Shown here: in pieces, positions 56,406-64,000 of the stretch | Numbering within the stretch: position 1 is the first letter of the stretch | Layout of the letters: each line of letters opens with the position of its first letter | Assembly: GCA_003313425.1 (NCBI GenBank) | Contig: NHZP01000005.1 | Location: forward strand, 248,001-312,000 | DNA: 64,000 nucleotides | Direction: 5' to 3' | Source of the DNA: Pseudopyrenochaeta lycopersici | Lineage: Eukaryota > Ascomycota > Dothideomycetes > Pleosporales > Pseudopyrenochaetaceae | Program-made: the position numbers and the translations under genes | Notes under the pieces: generated by a model | Databases searched by the model: none | The model's input: the letters and a program-made list of their open reading frames with translations, nothing else | Told to the model about the DNA's origin: nothing

Positions 56406-59400
56406 ATGCGTCTTTTGACATACGGCGAATATGGAGAGCTCACTATCACCGACGACTTGGCTGGCGACGATACAATTCCTCCTTATGCGGTACTTTCTCA
56501 CATGTGGGGGGATGACGCAGAGGAGTTAACCTTCGAAGATGTAGTAAGGATTGCTGGCAAGGACAAGTCTGGCTGCAAGAAGAGGATTCCCCAAAAGATC
56601 CGGTTCTGTGGTGATCAGGCAAGACGAGATGGCCTGCGGCATTTCTGGATCGATACTTGTTGTATCAACAAGGGAAACAAAGTGGAGCTCTCGCAGGCTA
56701 TCCAGTCCATGTTTCGCTGGTATCGCAACGCAGCTCGCTGCTATGTCTACTTATCAGATGTGTCTTATTCGTCTCACAGAAGCGACGAAGAATCGAGCCC
56801 TCCGTTATGGGACTCAGAGTTCCGGCAAAGCAAGTGGTTTACGCGCGGTTGGACGCTTCAGGAGCTTCTCGCACCCAGCTCAGTAGAGTTTTTCTCAAGC
56901 CAAGGGAAGAAGCTTGGTGATAAAGTCTCACTTAAGCAAAGGATTGTTGAAATTACGGGCATCCCATCCCTTGCACTAGGAGGAACCCCTCTGTCTCAAT
57001 TCAGCATCACCGAGCGATTGCGGTGGAAAGAAGGGCGGGTGACCAAACGCGAAGAAGATGGAGCATATTCCCTGCTAGGCATTTTTGATGTCGACTTGGC
57101 GCCAGTGTATGGCGAAGGAGCGGCTGCCGCCTTTGGGCGCCTAATCGACGAGATCCACAAGCTAGAAAGATGCATTCAACACATGTATAGCACAGATCCT
57201 TGTGACGACAAAAAGCGCATTGAGGATACGAAGGGTGGATTGCTAGCAGACTCCTACCGCTGGATTCTTGATAATACCACCTTCCAGCAATGGCAACAGG
57301 ACTTGAACAGCCGACTGCTATGGGTGAAAGGTGATCCTGGTAAAGGCAAGACAATGCTGCTCTGCGGTATTATTAACTCGCTGCAAAGATGGATGCCTAA
57401 GACTACCCTCCTATCGTACTTCTTCTGCCAAGCGACCGACTCGCGCATCAATAGCGCCACAGCTCTACTACGGGGCCTATTGTATATGCTCGTGAAGCAG
57501 CAACCCTCGCTTGTATCGCACGTCCGTAAGAAGTATGACTACGCAGGCAAAACCTTGTTCGAAGACGCAAACGCCTGGGTAGCCTTAACAGATATCTTCG
57601 CGGATGTGCTACGAGACCCAAACTTAAGTACTACATACCTCATTATTGATGCGCTGGATGAGTGCGTCACAGATAGGTCAAAACTGCTAGACTTTGTCGC
57701 AAAGCAGTCGTCTGCATCTCACTGCGTTAAGTGGATTGTCTCTAGCCGTAATTGGCCAGATATTGAAGCACACTTAGAGCGGGCAGGGCACAAAGTGAGA
57801 CTGAGCCTTGAGCTGAACGCAAACTCAGTTGCGGCAGCAGTTAATGTCTTCATTGAGCGAAAGGTGGATCAATTAGCGCAGGAAAAGCAGTACAAATTAG
57901 AGATTCGACACGCTGTGCTCCAGCACTTGACATCAAAAGCGAATGGTACCTTCCTCTGGGTAGCATTAGTGTGCCAAGACCTCAAAGTGACAGCGAATCG
58001 GAATGTGCTGAAGAAACTAGCCTCACTCCCGCCTGGGCTAGACGCTTTATACAGGCGGATGATGCTCCAGATGAGCGGGTCAGAAGACGCCGATGTCTGT
58101 CGCTTCCTACTGGCTTCCATGGCGGTCTTGTACCGACCTGTTACGATCCCTGAATTGGTTGTGCTTGTTAAGCAGCTTGAGGACTTTGTTGACGACCTAG
58201 ACTCAGTGCGGGAGATCGTCAGCCTTTGTGGATCATTTCTTACTCTTCAAGAAGACACAGTCTACTTTGTGCATCAGTCTGCCAAGGACTTTCTCTTCAC
58301 AAAGGCATCTAATGAGGTCTTTCTAGATGGAATTGAAGACACTCATCGGGCGATATTTTTGAAGTCGCTGGCGATTTTGTCCAGGACATTGCACAGGGAC
58401 ATGTACAGTCTGAAATCGCTAGGATTTCCTGTCGAGAACGTTAAACCGCTTGATCCAGATCCACTAGCAGCGTCACGCTACTCGTGTATCTACTGGATTG
58501 ATCATCTTTATAACTCGAAACCTTGGGTTTCGGCAAACCGTGTTAGCGACCTGCAAGTCACAGGTGTTGTCGATAACTTTCTAAGGAAGAAGTATCTCTA
58601 CTGGTTAGAAGGGCTTAGTCTGTGCAAGAGTATGGACAAAGGTGTAGTCTCAATGGCAAAATTATGGTCCTTAGTGCAGGTATGGCATACAGAAACTGTA
58701 CGTCCAGATCGTGTAGAGGATGATGCTAACGCAACTAGGAGGTGCGTGACCGAGATGGACTTACTCGGCTTGTTCAGGACGCATGGCGATTCATTATGTA
58801 TCACAAAGTGGTAATTGAAGGGTACCCTCTTCAAACATATGCATCTGCGCTATTGTTTAGTCCGACAGGTAGTGTGGTTAGACAGCTGTTTCGACACGAA
58901 GAGCCAGAAGGAATAACTAATAAGCTAGCTGTGAGCAACGGTTGGGGCGCGTGCCTGCAGACGCTTGAGGGCCATAGCGACTGTGTGAGCTCAGTCACCT
59001 TCTCGCACGACTCAGCCCAGCTGATATCAGCGTCCTACGACTACACTATCAAGGTCTGGGATACAAGCAGCGGTGCGTGCCTGCAGACGCTTGAGGGTCA
59101 TAGCGACTCAGTTAACTCAGTCGCCCTCTCACACAACTCAGCCCAGCTAGCATCGGCGTCCAGCGATGATACTATTAAGATTTGGGATATAAACAGCGGC
59201 GCGTGCCTAAAGACGCTTGAGGGCCATAGCAATTCAGTCAACTCAGTTGCCTTCTCGCATGACACAGCCCAGCTAGCATCAGCGTCCTACGACTATACTA
59301 TCAAAGTCTGGGATACAAGCAGCGGTGCGTGCCTGCAGACGCTTGAGGGCCATAGCGGCTGGGTGAGCTCAGTCACCTTCTCTCACGACTCGGCCCAGCT

Positions 59401-60805
59401 GGCATCAGCGTCCAGCGACAGCACTATCAAGATATGGGATACAAGCAGCGGCGCGTGCCTGCACACGCTTAAGGGCCATGGCGACTGGGTAAATTCAGTC
59501 ACCTTCTCGCACGACTCGGCCCAGCTGGCATCAGCGTCCAGGGACAGAACCATCAAAATCTGGAATACAAGCAACGGCGCGAGCCTGCAATCCCTCGAGG
59601 GTCATAGCAACTCAGTCAACTCAGTCGCCTTCTCGCATGACACAGCCCAGCTAGCATCAGCGTCTGACGACAACACTATCAAAGTCTGGGATATGAGCAG
59701 CGGCGCGTGCCTGCAGACGCTCAATGGCCATAACAGCATAATCAAGTCAGTCGCCTTCTCGCACGACAAAGCCCAGCTGGCATCATCATCCTACGACAAG
59801 ACTATCAAGATCTGGGATACAAGCAGCAGCGTGTGCCTGCAGACGCTTGAGGGCCATAGCGGCTGGGTGAGCTCAGTCACCTTCTCTCACGACTCGGCCC
59901 AGCTGGCATCAGCGTCCAGCGACAGCACTATCAAGATCTGGAATACAAGCAGCGGCGCGTGCGTACAGACGCTCGAGGGCCATAGCAGCTGGATGAGCTC
60001 AATTGCCTTCTCTCACGACTCGGCCCAGCTAGCATCAGTGTCCAGCGATAATATTATCAAGATCTGGGATACAAACAACGGTGCGTGCCTGCAGACGCTT
60101 GAGGGCCATAACAACTGGGTAAACTCAGTTGCCTTCTCGCACGACTCGGCCCAACTAGCATCAGCGTCCTACGACGACACTATCAAAGTCTGGGATACAA
60201 GCACCGGTGCATGCCTGCACACGCTCAAGGGCCATAACAGCATAATCAAGTCAGTCGCCTTCTCGCACGACACAGCCCAGCTGGCATCATCATCCTACGA
60301 CAAGACTATCAAGATCTGGGATACAAGCAGCGGCGCGTGCCTGCACACGCTTAAGGGCCATGGCGACTGGGTAAATTCAGTCACCTTCTCGCACGACTCG
60401 GCCCAGCTGGCATCAGCGTCCAGGGACAAAACCATCAAAATCTGGAATACAAGCAGCGGCGCGAGCCTGCAAACCCTCAACATTGGCACGGCCCTTTTTA
60501 GCTTATCTTTTGACTCCACTGGTTCTTTACTCTACACCGAAATAGATACTATCCTTATTTCGAGCTCAGAAGTTTCTAACATAAAAGGTATTGCGGTGGT
60601 ACCTGATCGACCTCATTACGTAGGTATAAGCCTTAGCTCAGACAGCATTTGGATCAAGCATTCTGGCAATAACATGCTGTGGATACCATCAGAGTATCGC
60701 CCATCATACTCGTCTGCGCGCGGAAACATTGTTGCTATAGGTACTGCGTCTGGAAGAATATGGACTTGCAGTATTGACCCTCAACATGTTCGTACGTGCT
60801 CTTAG
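56406..60805 (+). CDS. HET–NACHT–WD40 NOD-like receptor (HET-E/HNWD type), two exons
   Basis: Exon 1 (56406–58679) and exon 2 (58739–60805) are joined over a 59-bp intron with donor GTATGG, a GCTAAC branch site and CTAG acceptor, giving 1446 aa. HET domain: AVLSHMWG at 28–35, FWIDTCCIN at 80–88, FTRGWTLQELLAP near 152. NACHT: Walker A GDPGKGKT at 309–316, Walker B LIIDALDEC at 412–420. About 580–845 is helical linker with the V-H-Q-S-A-K-D-F-L motif of the family. Twelve WD40 units follow, then a degenerate thirteenth blade and a C-terminal tail. In Podospora such proteins (HET-E, HET-D, HET-R) bind a partner with the WD40 propeller and signal through HET to cell death. All modules are intact and no stop is seen, so the gene looks functional. 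Confidence 0.93.
58946..60457 (+). repeat. Twelve tandem 126-bp WD40 repeats
   Basis: Exactly 12 units of 126 bases (42 residues each) with no spacer; each begins near GAC-L-x-T-L and ends IKVWDTSS or IKIWDTSS. Units 5 and 12 differ at 2 of 126 bases by eye, units 4 and 8 at about 5, units 7 and 11 at about 5. A degenerate unit begins at 60458. Confidence 0.95.
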
Positions 60806-61292
60806 CGACAGTCAAGATGGATCATCATTTTCTTCGTTACCTTATTTCTTTGTACCCCTATTTCATAGAGAGGAACAGGGATGCACACATATAACGTCCA
60901 TCACTGTGTAGCGAAGGACACTGGTGCTGAAAACCTGTCAACACTTTTTCAACACAACAAAGTCGACAACAAGCTACGACCATAGCCATAGATATTCTTA
61001 GGATTGTAAATTTGAATCGCAAATGTCATGAGCCATGTCCATCTGAACTATGGAATTTCTCCAATATGCTCCAAAAGTTGTTATCAGCAGTATAAATGCC
61101 AAGGGAGTCAAGTTCAAGGAAATAGTACCACCTGCTCGATACCCTCAAACTATTTGATTGGCCGGCCGTATCCGCCCCACATAGAAACGGTGGACTCACA
61201 CACCTCTCCTCTCACCTAACAGCAACAAAGTATCTCGTCATTCTGTTAACTCGACAAGCTTCATTCAAATTTTGAGTATACTACCCATCATA
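60806..61292. other. Intergenic between convergent genes
   Basis: About 490 bases between the NLR stop and the stop of the coiled-coil gene. Both 3' flanks; nothing else seen. Confidence 0.5.
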
Positions 61293-63068
61293 CTATATAG
61301 AACATTTATAAAAGGTTGACATCTTAGCCTTTGCAACCTCCAACTGCTGGCAGAAGGCCTCAAAGTTTTTCCTCACAAACGCCCTCTGAGCATCATCGGT
61401 ATTGATATGCTCAAACCCGTACACTTCTCCCGGTTTGTTACCCGCCACGAACTGAATTTCCCACGCTAGATTACTCAGCTTACTAAGGCCAAGCGTAGCG
61501 GGCTGGCCTTTAAGAAAATGCCCTAATGAGCTGATCTCTCGCATGCTAGACTCTGGGTCGTACACAAGGGGCCGAAGCTGCTCTAGAGCGCTGTTCATCT
61601 GCTCGAAGAAGCCAAGTATTAAACTGCGGGAGAAATCGCGGTCGTCGGCATCGTTGTCCATGTCGAGTATCATTTCAAATGTGCTTGTTTCCAGTATGTC
61701 TCCGAGGTCGTTCAGCCCCTCAATCTCCGCCTGTGGTTCGAGTTGAATGCTGCTGGTCGGCGCGACGACGCTCGAGGCACCAAGCTTCGGACTTTCAGAC
61801 GCCGGAGATTGATTGACAGGGGCGGGATCTTGCCAGACTTTCCGTCGCCTCCGCGAAATGATGTGTACTCGGCGATAGTGCTGGATATCGTCGGATTCAT
61901 CGTAGGCAGTTCTGTACCTGGTTGCAGGTGGAGACTCGTCCCCGTTCAACTCGCTCCACATGGAAATAACATGCTTGACTGTCGGTTTTGTAGGCCTATC
62001 TGCCGTTGAAGTTGGCGCTTCTTCGTGGATGAAAGTCCGCGCGAAGATCAACCCACAGGAATCGCATTCTATATCTCTCCTTCCTCTGATTCTCGGATAT
62101 CTAGTCCCACATGCCGGACAAAAACCACTCTTGCGTGCCGTCCAGTCAAAAATCATGCGCATTTCGATCCGTTGGCCCGGCAGGAAGCACGAATCCCAGT
62201 CCTTGGCCAGGTCGATTCTGCGGCCGGTGGCTTGATTGTGCAATGCAAACTCGCCGCTTTCGATCTTTCGAAGACCAGAAGGGACCTTTTCGAAATTGAA
62301 CTTGAGGACAGATCGGAGAGCGTCGGCGGAGCGCACGAATTCGAGATGGAATGGTGACGTCTTGCCCAGGGCGTCAATCATATACACTGGCTGCTGCCTC
62401 TCGATGCCTTGCGGTATCCGCGAGAGCATGACATGTATAGAGCGTACAGTTTGAAAGATGTGGATGTTGGTCTGGAATATCAACGCGGTGCGTCGGAGTA
62501 GCCGCTCTCCCTGAACAATAGATCCGCCGATGGCGCATGAAATTTGCGAAATGCGGTCCTGGCACTGCTGAAAAGACTCTCGCAGAAAGCCGCGCAAGCT
62601 AGTGAATCCTGTTAAACTTGACTTGCCCTGGAGGTCCATTCGTTGTAACTGAAGCGTAGCCAGCAGAACCAAGATCGATTGAGTATGAGCGGCAATATCG
62701 CTTTGGAATCTGGCCAAGTCGTCGGTTTTGAAGAGCGACCATTGAACCTTCATCCACGCCTTCTTCGCGGCCGAACCCTTCCCCTGGCTGAGGAGATGCT
62801 TTTGGTATCGAGAAGCCTTGGTCCAGAACTCGTCGATGGTATGCTGGCACTGAGAAGCGGCCTGCTTGAGGGCGACATATTCGGCATGCTGATGGTCCTC
62901 GAACTCAAGCTGCTTCACGCGTAGGAGCGCCGTCTCGAGGCTGAACAGTTCCTGTGTGAGTTCGCGGAACTGTGATGTCGCGCCGCCGACTTCCTGCAGC
63001 GAGGCGACCACGCTGCCGACCAGCTTCAGCGCCGCGACGAAGTCTCCGACAGAAAAGCCGAACGACAT
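61293..63068 (-). CDS. STAND-type N-terminal coiled-coil / ubiquitin-like / zinc-ribbon protein
   Basis: The open frame reaches 63221, but the Met at 63068 (MSFGFSVGDFVAALKLVG) starts the conserved N-terminus and gives 591 aa. Residues about 1–170 are helical, resembling the fungal N-terminal domain found in STAND/NLR proteins. About 220–310 reads YMIDALGKTSPFHLEFVRSA and GQRIEMRMIFDW, which fits the ubiquitin-like domain often following it. Next comes a zinc ribbon with C317/C320 and C335/C338. The C-terminal third (about 360–591) is Pro/Ser-rich then helical (FFEQMNSALEQLRPLVYD). No nucleotide-binding site, so it is not an NLR itself. It is convergent with the HET–NACHT–WD40 gene, 487 bp apart. 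A role as partner is only inferred. Confidence 0.7.
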   Translation of the reverse strand: MSFGFSVGDFVAALKLVGSVVASLQEVGGATSQFRELTQELFSLETALLRVKQLEFEDHQHAEYVALKQAASQCQHTIDEFWTKASRYQKHLLSQGKGSAAKKAWMKVQWSLFKTDDLARFQSDIAAHTQSILVLLATLQLQRMDLQGKSSLTGFTSLRGFLRESFQQCQDRISQISCAIGGSIVQGERLLRRTALIFQTNIHIFQTVRSIHVMLSRIPQGIERQQPVYMIDALGKTSPFHLEFVRSADALRSVLKFNFEKVPSGLRKIESGEFALHNQATGRRIDLAKDWDSCFLPGQRIEMRMIFDWTARKSGFCPACGTRYPRIRGRRDIECDSCGLIFARTFIHEEAPTSTADRPTKPTVKHVISMWSELNGDESPPATRYRTAYDESDDIQHYRRVHIISRRRRKVWQDPAPVNQSPASESPKLGASSVVAPTSSIQLEPQAEIEGLNDLGDILETSTFEMILDMDNDADDRDFSRSLILGFFEQMNSALEQLRPLVYDPESSMREISSLGHFLKGQPATLGLSKLSNLAWEIQFVAGNKPGEVYGFEHINTDDAQRAFVRKNFEAFCQQLEVAKAKMSTFYKCSI

Positions 63069-63822
63069 ATTTGCGACTTGAGTGCTGTTCAAGTGCAAGA
63101 TGCGGCTCAGCGCACGATGGGGCAGGCTGCGCCGACGATGCTTGATCGACGGGCAGTCGAGCGGATATCTGAACGAGTCATGCTGAGCGCGAGACTGATG
63201 GCTGCCATACCGCATCAGCACTCAGGCAGCTAGTGTTCCTTACCATTAAATTACAGCTAGGCTGTTTTCGCTAATTGCGCCACGAAGCCAGATTTGGTCG
63301 ATCGTAGCTGATGAGCGCCGAGTCGCCTCGGAAGCACAATCATTTTCAATATCCGCTTGAATTGCTCGGGATAGAGTCGTTCGTACTGTATAACATGTTG
63401 ACGGATTTTCAGAGGGATGCACGAAGTTTCCGAGGATCCAGAGGCTGTCCAAGTAACGCTCTCACGTATCGCTCAAGTCGCTCGTGGTATTGCACGGCAC
63501 GGAAAAGTGATTACTAGAATATAATAAGAACAACGATAATTTAAGATTCAAAGCTACTATCCCGAGAATATCTATAGTTGTAGCTCGTTTTCGAGTTTTT
63601 AGTGTTGAAAAGTGTTGGCGAGTTTTCGACACGCAGTGATGGACGTTATAAGCCATGTTTTGCCGTTTCGAAGCTTTGAGAACGGCTAAGAAAGTAGCTG
63701 TCGCCAAGTCACGCCACTAAGTAACAGGAAGACGCAAACCGCGGGTCGCAGTTCGCCTACAGGAGCCTTGAGGAACGAGTTTTGAGAAGGAAACGAATTG
63801 AGTTTTCGGGTTCGAGGGAAAG
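63069..63822. promoter_or_regulatory. Divergent intergenic region
   Basis: About 750 bases between the start of the coiled-coil protein and the TATA box of the last gene. No other gene is supported. Confidence 0.35.
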
Positions 63823-63829
63823 TATATAA
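63823..63829 (+). promoter_or_regulatory. TATA box of the gene starting at 63957
   Basis: TATATAA at 63823–63829, about 128 bases before the ATG at 63957, a normal distance in ascomycetes. Confidence 0.5.
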
Positions 63830-63956
63830 GCGGGCCTATTGGCTGAGGGTAAGAGGCGCAAGGTGCGGGGTCGTTTCTGCACAGGCTGAGATGTGTCGTA
63901 AGATTGAACATCTGCCAAATTAGTCAGACCTCCAAATACTTCACCGCAACCCAGAA

Positions 63957-64000
63957 ATGGCTTCCCAAGATCCCAACCCAGATTCGAGCTCAGATTCACA
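63957..64000 (+). CDS. Start of an unknown gene, cut by the window edge
   Basis: ATG at 63957 opens a frame of 14 full codons (MASQDPNPDSSSDS) up to the edge, behind a TATA box and an A-rich leader. Too short to assign; called because of the promoter arrangement. Confidence 0.4.
   Translation, partial: MASQDPNPDSSSDS

Noticed and set aside
58946..60457. Regular direct repeats that could be mistaken for a CRISPR array or satellite.
   Set aside because: There are no spacers, the period is 126 bases and the frame encodes WD40 units in a coding exon of a eukaryotic gene.
58742..60805. Separate WD40 gene starting with GTG at 58742.
   Set aside because: The frame is the second exon of the HET–NACHT–WD40 gene after removal of a canonical 59-bp intron. 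GTG is not a usual start in fungi.
1..64000. Search by eye for tRNA, 5S rRNA and telomere repeats.
   Set aside because: No clear T-loop plus acceptor pairing, 5S-like block or TTAGGG array was found. tRNAscan-SE would be needed to be sure.

Overview
The window reads as nuclear DNA of a filamentous ascomycete, probably a Dothideomycete of the Pleosporales type. This is inferred from short GT–AG introns (about 46–150 bp) with CTAAC/CTGAC-like branch points, fungal-only families (HET domain, HET–NACHT–WD40, EthD, class II peroxidase, POM152) and AT-rich TpA-rich islands that look like RIP-degraded repeats. No bacterial features, CRISPR arrays or rRNA were seen. Gene models below were spliced by eye, and exon junctions are given so they can be checked.

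Layout. 0–12 kb is mostly housekeeping: acyl-protein thioesterase (edge), SWR1-complex HIT zinc finger (SWC6/VPS71 type), a short-chain dehydrogenase, a CorA-like membrane protein, an unknown protein, a HeLo-like/DUF7580-like protein and a GH47 alpha-1,2-mannosidase. 12–18 kb is an accessory island: repeat-derived AT-rich DNA, a HET-domain protein with a long disordered N-terminus, a 55-bp palindromic repeat and a large fungal membrane protein. 18–33 kb is conserved again: UCH deubiquitinase, nucleoporin POM152, Sec14-like CRAL-TRIO protein, FBXO21-type F-box protein and an MFS sugar transporter. 33–42 kb is gene-poor, with a decayed gene-like tract, AT-rich DNA and an EthD protein. 42–54 kb carries histone H1, a second SDR, a secreted heme peroxidase, a Wss1-type SUMO/DNA–protein-crosslink protease, a tiny mitochondrial-looking gene in three exons and an unknown zinc-cluster protein. 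54–56.4 kb is AT-rich and empty. 56.4–63.1 kb is the most striking part: a 1446-aa HET–NACHT–WD40 NOD-like receptor with twelve almost identical 126-bp WD40 repeats, convergent with a coiled-coil/ubiquitin-like/zinc-ribbon protein whose N-terminus resembles fungal STAND N-terminal domains. The last bases hold the start of another gene behind a TATA box.

Functionally the window mixes core chromatin (SWC6, H1), nuclear pore, glycosylation, lipid and protein turnover genes with non-self recognition genes (HET, HET–NACHT–WD40, HeLo-like). The recognition genes lie next to repeat-rich gaps, as expected for fast-evolving fungal immunity loci.
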